This document shows positions 1 to 10,394 of a stretch of 64,000 nucleotides of DNA, piece by piece. The stretch's first letter is position 1, and each line of letters begins with the position of its first letter. The notes beneath the pieces were generated by a model. That model made no database searches. It was not told where the DNA came from and saw only the letters and a list, made by a program, of their open reading frames with translations. Position numbers and translations under genes: made by a program. The DNA comes from Acanthococcus lagerstroemiae (lineage: Eukaryota > Arthropoda > Insecta > Hemiptera > Eriococcidae), in contig JAJSSI010000045.1 of NCBI GenBank assembly GCA_031841125.1, positions 26,949 to 90,948 of the forward strand. The letters are read 5' to 3'.

Positions 1-117
1 TAGTATAATAAGACCAATCTCATTTTACATTTTAAATAGTTTGAATTTCGATTTTGATAACTTAAATCTTCTTTTCTTCATCCTCCTCCTCTTCTGCTTT
101 TCATTAACATTAGTGCT

Positions 118-1612
118 GCAGCACAACAACATCTGATAAGAGAAGTGCTGATCAAGAAGGAACAGCGTGACGACAGACAGTCTATAATTTTTATAATGCT
201 ACGGGATCAGGAATGCTGGAATGCAGTAGGCGAGTTAGCTAGGTATGTCATGAGACAGAAAGAGTGGAGCATCACAGGGATGCTACCCAGAAGAAACAGG
301 AAAGTAGGAGGGGACAGAAATGTTGCATTCCTCTGTTATTATTTTATTAACTGCGTGTTCATTTTGCATCCTGATTTCAGCTAACAAGAAAGAAGATGAA
401 CAGACATGCTTGTCCAACCACCGCTAGTCCACTGACAGGAAACACGGGTCTGGTTAGGGGGACCGGAAGAGTGGAGCATCACAGGGATGCTACCCAGGAG
501 AAACAAGAAAGTAGGAGGGGATAGAAATGTTGCATTCCTCTGTTATTATTTTATTAACTGCGCGTTAATTTTACACCCTGATTTCAGCTAACGAGAAAAA
601 ATATGAACAGACATGCTTGTCCAACCGCTAGTCCACAGACAGGAAACACGGAAGAAGAATGGGAGCTCGGGTCAGTTCCAGGATGTGTTTCCCATCTCTG
701 AGGCGAAGGTACTTACAAGGGTGGTTCCGGAGGTAAGAGTGTTGTATCATAAAGGGAAACTGATTTGTGTGTGCCCACACTAATGTCATTATTATTACTG
801 TAGCAGCAACGATAGCTTATGACTGAAGTGCTGATGAACAAGTCGAGGATGTGAAACAATGTGGCTATAGAGAGTCACATTTGTTGCAGAGCCAGGACTG
901 CTAGAATGCAGTAGCCCAGTTAGCTAAACATGTCATAAGACTGTAAAACAGACAGAGTGGACCATTACCAGGACACCTGCTACCCAGGAGAAAAAGGGAT
1001 GCACGAGGGGACAGAAATGTTGCATTTGTCTTTCAATTTATTAACTACATGTTTGTCTTGCTTTCTGATTTCAGGTGATGAGAAAGATGGAGACGGATAG
1101 ACGTACTTGTTCAAATGCCAATCCATATGGTGGAGATTCGGATCTGGTTAGGGATGCAACGGTGGCTCTTTTCAGACACTTTAATCTATAAAACACGGAA
1201 GAGGAATGGGAGCTCGAGCCAGTTTCAAGGTGTGCTTCCTATCTCTGATGCGTACTCAAAAGGGTGGTCCTGGAAGAGGTAGGAGGGCAGTTTTTTGAGG
1301 ACCAGTTGTGTTGTACGTGCACACACTATATGTCCTATATTAATTATTCTTTCTGCAGCAGCAATAACTGATGACAAAAGTGCTGATGAAGAAGTCGAGG
1401 ATGAGAAACGTACAGAGTCTCATTCTTACAATGTTGCAGGACCAGGACCACTGGAATGCAGTAATCGAATTAGCTGGACATGTCATGTATATATGTAAAC
1501 CACGTCATTAATCGATTATCATTATTATTACTATTATTATTACAACAGCTGACGACAAGAGTGCTGATCCACCATCAAATGACCAGAAAGGCAGGAACAG
1601 GATGGACCAGAC
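118..1612 (+). pseudogene. Decayed tandem array of exon-like gene fragments
   Basis: Four diverged copies of a short exon-like block start near 118, 799, 1356 and 1546. Each follows a CTGCAG or similar acceptor and contains the words AGTGCTGATSA and, in three, GGAATGCAGTA followed by TAGCTRGRYATGTCATG. A second block (GATGCTACCCAG ... TGTTGCATT ... CTGATTTCAG ... ACATGCTTGTCC) recurs at about 262-450, 466-650 and, more diverged, 955-1110. A third, carrying an AATGGGAGCTC word and a GT donor, recurs near 656 and 1203. Conserved acceptor-like CTGATTTCAG sites in three copies suggest relics of a spliced gene with short exons. In-frame stops break any long reading frame. I do not recognise the protein. 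Confidence 0.5.
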
Positions 1613-2924
1613 CTGCCACGGAGACTATGGAGAAATCGACGACAGAAAACGGTGTGACTACAGAGAGCCTTCCACCCGATCGGTCGTCAGCGACAGTTAT
1701 TTCGACACTATCGATCTTGCTCATTTCGACTGAAATATCGGCAGTTCGGCAGAAATTACAACCAATCAGAAGTCAGCATTTTGTATCGGAAACGCCCCGT
1801 TTGTCGACAGAAGTTCGGAAGTTCGATACTTTCTCGACAATTTTTCGACAGTTCGACAATTTTCGATTCGATGTTTTGATTGTTTGTTCGACAGCATTTT
1901 GACATTTCAGCTATTCCTTCGATACTATTTCGGCGTTTTTTTCGACATCAGTTCGACATTTCGGCTATTCCTTCGATACTATGTCGGCGTCTTTTTTTCG
2001 ACATTCCGACGGCGCGTTCGACAATATTTCGATAGTTTGGCCATTCCTTCGATAGTATTTCGGCGTTTTTTCGACAGGGCGTTCGACACTATTTCGATAT
2101 TTTCTCACCCTAGAAATTAATCCCTCCTCCCTTTTCGTCCAGGGATCCTTTCATAGGCGCAACCTGGGGGAGGTACGGGCTATAACCCCTCCCTTAAAAG
2201 ACCTGAGCAAGGAATTTTAAGCTAAAAATTACAAGCTGAGTATTTCATTTTTCATTTACCCACCCCATTCTCCCAATTTTTACTGGCTGAGCGCGTTCTC
2301 TCTCATTTTTACTATTAATAGATATGTGTCCTTCACTTCTGTGAACCTGAAGCATTTCTTTTCAGAATAGGTATAAATGTTTCGCGTCAAACAGACGGAT
2401 TATTAAAGTCATTCGAATACTGGAAAGAATAGAAAATTCAGAATTTCACCTATATATATTTTTGAGAAAATTTAAAACAATATTTTATAAATTATTACAC
2501 ATGCGAAGCGTGATACACTGCGTACTGTGGAAGTATTCCGCCGTCCATATACCGAGAGTAATCACCGTCGGAGCCACACCTAGAAGAAAGTGTAAGATTT
2601 CAATGCTAAGTTACTGAAATATTAAGTATTCACACAACGAGTTAAGGTCTATATCCTAAAATATATTCAAAATAGATAAATATACAATCTAATTTTGCGA
2701 CCTCTGAAAGGATCTACAGAGAAAACAATAACGTTCGATTAATAGAAAATTGCGAAAGCATCATCATAGATTTTATGGTATAAGAAAACGGGGAAAAAAT
2801 GTCGAGGGCTGGTCTCGTGAAAAAAATAAATAAAATAAAGGTACCCATTCATGTCCTTATACCTGTATTGTGTTTCGAACAAACGTTTTTGCAAAAATCT
2901 AATTTTCTTCAAATAGGTTTCATA

Positions 2925-3550
2925 CAGGGGCGGAAATAGAGCGATTTTTTTGTTGGGGGGGGGGGGGCTGAAGCCCCAGTGCCTAAAATCTTCTATACAC
3001 ATAAACATGAATGTATGTCTGTCTGTCTGTAACATTTCTGGTTTTCTTCTGAATTTGTAGAAAGATCTATAGTCATTATTACGTGGAATGTAAGGAGCAA
3101 ACTGTGGATTTACGTAGGTATTTTCTTGTGACTAATGCATTGGAAAAAAAGATTCTCAAACAGCTTTGAACTTTGTAGTTTACTTGCTTTGGGCACTCAC
3201 ACACATCTGCCTTGGTCTTTTTCGTTATCAGTGGGATCACGATTGACTGAACTCACTTAAACCAACTTACTTTAGCCAACTCACTTAAGCCCACTGTCAA
3301 GGGTAATAAAAATCCAAAAAAATCATAGCCTCCCCCCCCCCCCAAAAAAAAATTAATAAATAAAAAAAACTACAAAAAGTAGATTTTTCACTGTAATACT
3401 TCCTTTGTAAGAAGAAAAAAAAGAAAAAAAAAAAGCATGACATCACAAACAATAATAGCGATACTCGTATAGTTTTATATTTTTCACTTAGGGAGGGACA
3501 ATTTCGAAATTGGAGGGCTTATCCCCCTAGCCCCCTATATTTCCGCCTCC
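2925..3550. mobile_element. hAT-type MITE nested in the 4.3-kb transposon
   Basis: The left end reads CAGGGGCGGAAATA. The right end, read inward, is GGAGGCGGAAATATAG. The flanking 8-mers are GTTTCATA (2917-2924) and GTTTCATG (3551-3558), an 8-bp target duplication with one difference. CAGGGGCGG-type ends with 8-bp duplications are typical of hAT elements. It contains G and C homopolymers and no coding capacity. Confidence 0.75.
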
Positions 3551-4649
3551 GTTTCATGCCGAAAATAGAAATTGAACAAAATACTGAAAATCCAAGAAGG
3601 TGATGCGTTGTTTTCAATTATAGAAAAAGTTTCCCTTCATTCTCGACAAAAAATTTGACTTCGGTTTCCGAACGTCGATCCTACCCACAAGTATGCTATG
3701 AAATGTCAATTCCTCTATGTACATATAATTTTCAAGTTTCAAGAAATTTAGTGAGTCGTGCCCAATTCAAACAAAAATTGCAGTCCTGGTCATTATGACA
3801 GAGTTTTCCAATTCTAAGTCCTCTGTTCTCTCTTCAAGGTATAATTTGCTAACTTTTAAATTTTTAAATGACCATGATTGAAAATGAATTACTTTAAATG
3901 ACTTCATGACCTTTTTTCAAAATAAATGACTTTCAATGTCTTAAATGACAGTTAGAACCCTGTTCATATATGAATGGGGAATTCAGGCGTCAGAATAATG
4001 ATGTATGAAAGGATTTCATCCCTAAAATTATTAATGAGATAATACGACTCGAGCATACACTCTATCATATGTATCAATTAAAGATTGCATCGTCGATGTT
4101 AAATTCATAATGGTAGACGTACAATGACAAGGAATTCCATTCCATTCTTAACTCCCATTCAAGCTGCTGCTAGTCATCGCGCGGGGTTACAGACAATAAG
4201 GTTTTGCCCCACTCAAGAAAAACAGAATTTTCTGTGTTGTACAGCACCAGATTTACCTACAGGCACTACAACAAGCACCAGCTCGGAGCGGCCAATTTTG
4301 AGCATTTTTGTTTTCAGCACATTTTGGCAAGCCACCAGCCAGACACGGTGCTGTAAATAAAAAACTACTGAACAGATACAAAAAATTTCCAGCTAGGTGC
4401 CTGGGGGCCCAAGTGCTTGTAAGCGACTTTAATATTAATCCGGCTTCATGATTTCCACAATAATGCTATTGAAGAAATTAATAGAATCCCAATCCGATCT
4501 CTACTTAGTCTACCTAATTAAAATAATCAAACAGGAATAGGTATAGGAAATGACAACTAATTGACAGTTAGTGATGACGGGAACACATGTGGCATCAGTT
4601 ACTGTGTACATTCTTGAACAAAATTTGCGAGTACAGGGTGTCCCAAAAG

Positions 4650-4921
4650 AATGAGCATAGCCAAGAGGGGGGGGGGGGCAAGAGGAAAACCTGAAATTGA
4701 ACGTAAAAATATGCAAGAATGAGCAATTTTGCGCCTTTAAAACACGTGTTTTTTTTTTTTTAATTTTACTTGAGCAGTAATTTTATTTTCATTTTTTATA
4801 AAATAGTCCCCTAATACATATTATATCGGCAATTTTCAAAAAATACCACAATTTTCGACTTTTTTTCCCCTTGAAAGTCTTACTCCCCCCTCCCCTTGAG
4901 AAAATCCTGACTACAACACTG
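4650..4921. mobile_element. Short hAT-type MITE nested in the 4.3-kb transposon
   Basis: It is flanked by a perfect 8-bp duplication CCCAAAAG at 4642-4649 and 4922-4929. The left end contains GCATAGCCAAGAGG and the right end, inverted, contains CAGTGTTGTAGTCAGGATTTT, both resembling hAT termini. The outermost bases of the left end are diverged, which is the weak point. Confidence 0.6.
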
Positions 4922-7900
4922 CCCAAAAGTCAGGTTCCAATTTTGCTGGGTACACTACACATACTGCCTGATTCTCGCCCGTCTTCATGCGTCTCGAGAC
5001 CAGACTCTCAATGTGACCACGGCAGACACACGGATCATTTTTGTGTACCTTCTTGCCGTTCTGCAAACTGTGCAGTTCGCGGGTTTAGTTGCTGAAATCG
5101 AAATGATCAGATAGTGGGACCAGACTTCTAGGACACCCCTCTCACTCTGAAACAGTTTACTGTTTCCAAGATGTACCCAATTGATATACTTTGATCGACG
5201 TATCATCTTATAATTCGCTTACAAATTATATCCTCCTTCGATGTGGAGAAGAATTTCGAGTTCAAGGAATAACTGAATACAGCTTCAAGCTTTGACTGGG
5301 AAATTCCTGGTTCTACAATGTAAAATCTGCCCCTTCCCCAATTAGGGCGCTAGAAATGCACAGACGCAAAATTAGGTACATACATTTTAATGAAAAAACA
5401 TAGGGTCTGAGGGGTCAAGCAAAAACTGTTTAAACGGTCGGTGGACCGGCTAGGGGCAATTTTTCCCTTATCCTCCCTCATTGATCCACTCCTAGAATAA
5501 TTAGTAACTGAATATTCCATTAAATGACAAAAATGTGACATAACTTACCGATAAATAACAGTGCATGCAAATCCGCTTCACGAATATTAAACCACTGAAC
5601 CACTCAGCGACGCATGAAATTTTAACTGAAACCACTTATTCCGCACTTCCAGACTCCGGAGTCGAGATAACACACTCGTACCTATTACCGAACAGGATCG
5701 TGGGAATATTCGCAAACGTGTAAAGGCGCCGACGCGACGACAACCTTCAAAGCTCAATTCTTTTGCACATCACTATGCGGCTGACGAATATTCGATGATC
5801 AGCCTAACTTCGGACACTGTTCGATAGTAATTCGACAGCAATCAAATTTACTCGTTCCACTCAGTCGAACTTCCGACACTGTTCGACAGTAATTCGACAT
5901 CAATCAAATTTATTCGTCCCGCCCCTTTATTTTCAGCCAATTAGAAAGCTTTAGTCGAAGATTTCGATAGTTCGACACATGTCGAACTGTCGAACGACAC
6001 TAATTTTGTCAGATCGGGCAATAATGCTGCAGGGCTCAGAATGCTTTAATGCTATTATTATACTATTACTATTATTGATATTATTATAGTCATTGTTATT
6101 ACCTATAAGTATTAATGTTAATTGTAATTATTTTTTCAAGTTGTTCGAATCCAGACATGATAAATTTTATGTACCATTTACCTAAGGTAAATTTTATGCA
6201 GCTTTATAATCATTTAGGTTTTTAATTTTGAAACATTGTTAGATTCGTCAACGAAAAATGACAAATAAATTGTAATATTAAGAAATGATTTTTGGAATTT
6301 TGTGTTTCGTCGGCTAATCCTTCATGCTTTGACTACAGGGAAATAAGGAAGAAAAATAATAGATCTTTTGAAATGCGTTGCTATAGGAAAATTAGTAATT
6401 AAATAGATATACAAGAAGAATAAGAACGGGTTTTATTTGAGACTGTTCCAAGAGAAGAAAAGGAGATACATTGATAGGACATAAGACACCCAGGAATGGC
6501 TGCGTTAGGATACTATTCAGAAGAAAGAACAATGAATGGGTTTTCAGGCAGAGATTTCAATGTATAAAACAAATTATGAACTATGTCAAATGTGATTTAG
6601 ACTTGAAGGCGCTTGACTTAAACAGAAAAAACGATGAATGTAAACAGAAAATGGGACTGTTATAAAATGTACTAATCGCATCAACAGTGGATTCAGTAAT
6701 TCCGCCCTTCCCCGGTACTTTGATGATCTGCGCCCCGCCTGATGTGGGCTCTTCAAGGAATCCAAACCAAACGAAAAAAACTTCTAAGGAAATCTCAGAT
6801 ATTCTGCACCCTAAGCTACAGCTTATTATTTTAAAAATCGCCGCTATATAGCACTCAAGAAAAATCGTCATTCATAACTACATTTATGAACAGAAGTTTC
6901 AAAAAGAAATCCAAAAACAGAATTATAATTATGAAATTACATCATGCTTTTTTATTAATCCATAAAAAAACATATTGAAGATAGATTAAAAACAAAAAAG
7001 AAATTTCTATATCAAACCTCATTCTTTGTGAAGGGGACACTTTTTCTAGACCTCTTGACCAAGTTTTAGAAAAATTTGCTCGCCAGTCATCTCTTTATTA
7101 CTTTATGTTATTTACTCCCTACAATCGTATCGAGCCTCGAAGTATCCCAAATCTATGAGAGACTATTTTTTGCTGATCTTTTCATAATAGGAGTTCACCC
7201 TTCCTAGGACTCATCCTACCGAGATAACAGGAGTCAGTTCCTAAATTAAAGCTTACAGAAGTTCCCTTTTGAAACAAAAGAAACGCTTGACCGGGCTTCA
7301 GTGAGCTGGAGAAACCTTAAAACTGATATCATCTTCAATATAATTCTTCGGAACAAGTACTTGATGAATCTGTCTCTCTTTTTTTTTTGGGGGGGGGGGG
7401 CAATTATCACCCGCCAACCTCAGTAGTACATTCTGCCAGAGCTACACAGAAATGATGTTCCAAAATGATTAGACCTACTCATATTCTTACTCAATCCTCA
7501 AACATGTAAACGTCTACTTGGCAGAAAAATTCCATTAAGAATCTGGGAATGTAGTGAATGTTCACTATTTAAAGCTGCATGAAACAAGTATTTGATTACT
7601 AAATAGACATAAACAAAGATGAAAGGATTCTTCATTCATATACGTAATATTCATAGGGTTCCGCAGCACCTTACATTGTTTGATCTCCAGCCAAGTACTT
7701 GCTAGTTCATAGTCTCTAGAGGATCAGTATATGTCTTCTACAACAGAAAATTTGTACGCATACAGGTATTCACGTTTCAAAATATCTTCACTTCTTATAA
7801 AGCGTAACATGCTACCACAGTAGATACGATTCTAGGAAATACAAATTTGTTAGTTCCACCAGCACTCAAAGCTGTGATAAGCTTACAAAATAGTTGCACC

Positions 7901-8295
7901 TTGCTGGGTTTCGATGAATAACGTTGGTAAAGAAGGACGAATTCAATGAGAAATGATGCTGGAATCGATAAAGTTCGAAGCTCTCTCATTTACTCGACCG
8001 CTTTGTAAATAATTTGAGTTATAATTCATGATGTATATTGTATACCAGCTTTTCAGTAAATTTTCAAACGTCCAAAACTAATACAAATTGCCGACATAGA
8101 AGCATTAGTACTAAACAACTGGTAAATTAAATTAGACACCGAGTCACAGACTGATAACGAGCTTCACCAAAATCCAACAAGCTTCACTCCTGCTTGATGT
8201 TCGTTTGGTAACCACTAACGTTTCAAATGTTTCAATTCAGTGAAATGAAACGCAGAACAATCTTTTCGACTTATACTTTTGTAGGTTGGCAACAC

Positions 8296-8348
8296 GTACT
8301 CTGGAGGCTGTCGACGTTATTAGGCTCTCGACCCTATTAGGCGATGCC
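8296..8348 (-). repeat. 53-bp module, left-arm copy
   Basis: On the minus strand it holds two tandem copies of a 17-bp unit, GCCTAATARSGTCGASA, followed by GCCTCC. It is mirrored at 10342-10394 and repeated at the palindrome centre. Confidence 0.85.
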
Positions 8349-8421
8349 GAGAATTCATTGATGACGTAGCAGACATGCATGTCTGGTCTGACAGAAAAAC
8401 TCTCTAAAGGGAAAGGTTTCA

Positions 8422-8498
8422 TTGTAACGGACGGCTATGTCTGTTACAACTCATCAAGCAACAAGATTTGGTTGTAACGGACGGCTATGTCTGTTACA
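8422..8498. repeat. Pair of 27-bp near-palindromic direct repeats
   Basis: The unit starts TTGTAACGGACGGC and ends TATGTCTGTTACA. It occurs at 8422-8448 and 8472-8498, 50 bp apart. Each unit is nearly palindromic (TGTAAC.GAC ... GTC.GTTACA). The mirror copies lie at 10192-10218 and 10242-10268. It could be a dimeric binding site or a relic of transposon ends; nothing in the sequence decides. Confidence 0.7.
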
Positions 8499-9311
8499 TT
8501 TTAGGAGGTATAGCTATAGCTCCTGCATCACTCTCATTGACCGTTGAAAAAAATACGTGGTCGGTATGAAAGTAATAAAACTTACTCGTCGACCATCTTA
8601 AAAAAAAATGTGAGCTTGGGAAAATTACGCATTTATTACCGAAATTATAGACGTTGAAATTCGTTGAACCTGTTGAAAAAAAATGTGAGCTTGGCAAAAT
8701 TACGGATTCGTTACCGTATCGAGTTTGTCGGATTTATATGCGTATTTATTTTATCCGTTCTTGTTCTGATTTTGAAGCTCGGTGAACATACTGAAAAAGG
8801 TACCTAAGTCTAGATATACGGACTTGAAAATAGTCAATGTTAAGGCCGGAATGTATTCGGTAAGTATGAATATCAACTCGGCGAAAAAAACTGAGAACCG
8901 AATATTTGTTATTTGACTGCCTCTCTTCTCTTTTGATTTACACTTTGCGTAAGAGAGAAGAATGAAGGAAACATGAATGAATTAGCGGAGAGAGGGAAAG
9001 GAAATTTGCGATTTGCCTCAGTCTGTTATTGGTTTTACAGAGTCTTAAACGAGTTGTGGAGAGTCCTTAGGAGATATAACAAGTTTGAGAGATCCTAAGG
9101 TAAGTTTGTAAGAGTCTTATCTCAAGCGAGTCTGGGAAGGTTCTAAAAATCTTATCAGGCCTGGAAAATTTTTTAATAAGTAATCTTGCATGATCTTAAA
9201 TGTATCTTGGAGAGTTAATTGTTAAACAAGTCTCGAAGATCCCAGAACAAGTCTTGAGAAGTTTCACGCGGATCTGGAAAGGTCTAAGAATCTTACTAGA
9301 TGTGGAAAAGT

Positions 9312-9378
9312 TTTGAATAATTTTTAAGGCATCGCCTAATAGGGTCGAGAGCCTAATAACGTCGACAGCCTCCTGAGT
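9312..9378. other. Palindrome centre (spacer)
   Basis: These 67 bp are the only unpaired sequence between the arms. Most of it is a copy of the 53-bp module also found at 8296-8348 (minus) and 10342-10394 (plus). No sequencing-adapter-like sequence is recognisable here. Confidence 0.9.
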
Positions 9379-9380
9379 AC
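9328..9380 (+). repeat. 53-bp module, central copy
   Basis: It matches the arm copies over 53 bp with one mismatch (base 47, T instead of A). It spans almost the whole palindrome spacer and overlaps the first two bases of the right arm. Confidence 0.9.
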
Positions 9381-10341
9381 TTTTCCACATCTAGTAAGAT
9401 TCTTAGACCTTTCCAGATCCGCGTGAAACTTCTCAAGACTTGTTCTGGGATCTTCGAGACTTGTTTAACAATTAACTCTCCAAGATACATTTAAGATCAT
9501 GCAAGATTACTTATTAAAAAATTTTCCAGGCCTGATAAGATTTTTAGAACCTTCCCAGACTCGCTTGAGATAAGACTCTTACAAACTTACCTTAGGATCT
9601 CTCAAACTTGTTATATCTCCTAAGGACTCTCCACAACTCGTTTAAGACTCTGTAAAACCAATAACAGACTGAGGCAAATCGCAAATTTCCTTTCCCTCTC
9701 TCCGCTAATTCATTCATGTTTCCTTCATTCTTCTCTCTTACGCAAAGTGTAAATCAAAAGAGAAGAGAGGCAGTCAAATAACAAATATTCGGTTCTCAGT
9801 TTTTTTCGCCGAGTTGATATTCATACTTACCGAATACATTCCGGCCTTAACATTGACTATTTTCAAGTCCGTATATCTAGACTTAGGTACCTTTTTCAGT
9901 ATGTTCACCGAGCTTCAAAATCAGAACAAGAACGGATAAAATAAATACGCATATAAATCCGACAAACTCGATACGGTAACGAATCCGTAATTTTGCCAAG
10001 CTCACATTTTTTTTCAACAGGTTCAACGAATTTCAACGTCTATAATTTCGGTAATAAATGCGTAATTTTCCCAAGCTCACATTTTTTTTTAAGATGGTCG
10101 ACGAGTAAGTTTTATTACTTTCATACCGACCACGTATTTTTTTCAACGGTCAATGAGAGTGATGCAGGAGCTATAGCTATACCTCCTAAAATGTAACAGA
10201 CATAGCCGTCCGTTACAACCAAATCTTGTTGCTTGATGAGTTGTAACAGACATAGCCGTCCGTTACAATGAAACCTTTCCCTTTAGAGAGTTTTTCTGTC
10301 AGACCAGACATGCATGTCTGCTACGTCATCAATGAATTCTC

Positions 10342-10394
10342 GGCATCGCCTAATAGGGTCGAGAGCCTAATAACGTCGACAGCCTCCAGAGTAC
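10342..10394 (+). repeat. 53-bp module, right-arm copy
   Basis: This is the exact mirror of 8296-8348. Its orientation is the same as the central copy. Confidence 0.85.

Larger units (their letters stand above)
1675..6018. mobile_element. 4.3-kb inverted-repeat DNA transposon, non-autonomous, superfamily unassigned
   Basis: The boundaries are exact because the other palindrome arm holds the empty site. The element begins CCCGATCGG and ends AGATCGGG, so the terminal inverted repeat is CCCGATC. The 2-bp host word CA is duplicated (1673-1674 and 6019-6020), and 4,344 + 2 bp equals the offset between the arms. Both ends carry dense subterminal repeats of TTCGACA or TGTCGAA, at about 1685-2110 and 5815-6000. 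No transposase is visible inside. A 2-bp duplication with subterminal repeats recalls CACTA/EnSpm-like elements, but the termini do not start with CACT, so I leave it unassigned. It contains two nested hAT-type MITEs. Confidence 0.9.
1..9311 (+). repeat. Left arm of giant inverted repeat (palindrome)
   Basis: Position x pairs with 14344-x outside the insertion (1-1674) and with 18690-x inside it (6021-9311). Net arm length without the 4,346-bp insertion is 4,965 bp. I compared many segments and found no mismatch, including a T10G12 run at about 7379-7400 that is copied exactly as C12A10 on the other side. The arm begins at base 1 of the window, so the true outer end is not visible. Apart from the exon-like array near its outer end, the arm (about 6021-8290) shows no convincing coding sequence; the small frames in it are simply mirrored. 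About 9030-9311 is a degenerate short repeat around the words GAGTC, CAAGTC and GATC. Confidence 0.95.

Noticed and set aside
9312..9378. Sequencing hairpin adapter left at the palindrome centre
   Set aside because: The spacer is genomic (it matches the arm module), and no adapter-like sequence is present, though other assembly artefacts remain possible.
9993..10196. Identical small frames mirrored in both palindrome arms as evidence for conserved genes
   Set aside because: Identity follows from the palindrome itself and says nothing about coding. The internal PSSHFF repeat comes from a T-rich DNA repeat.
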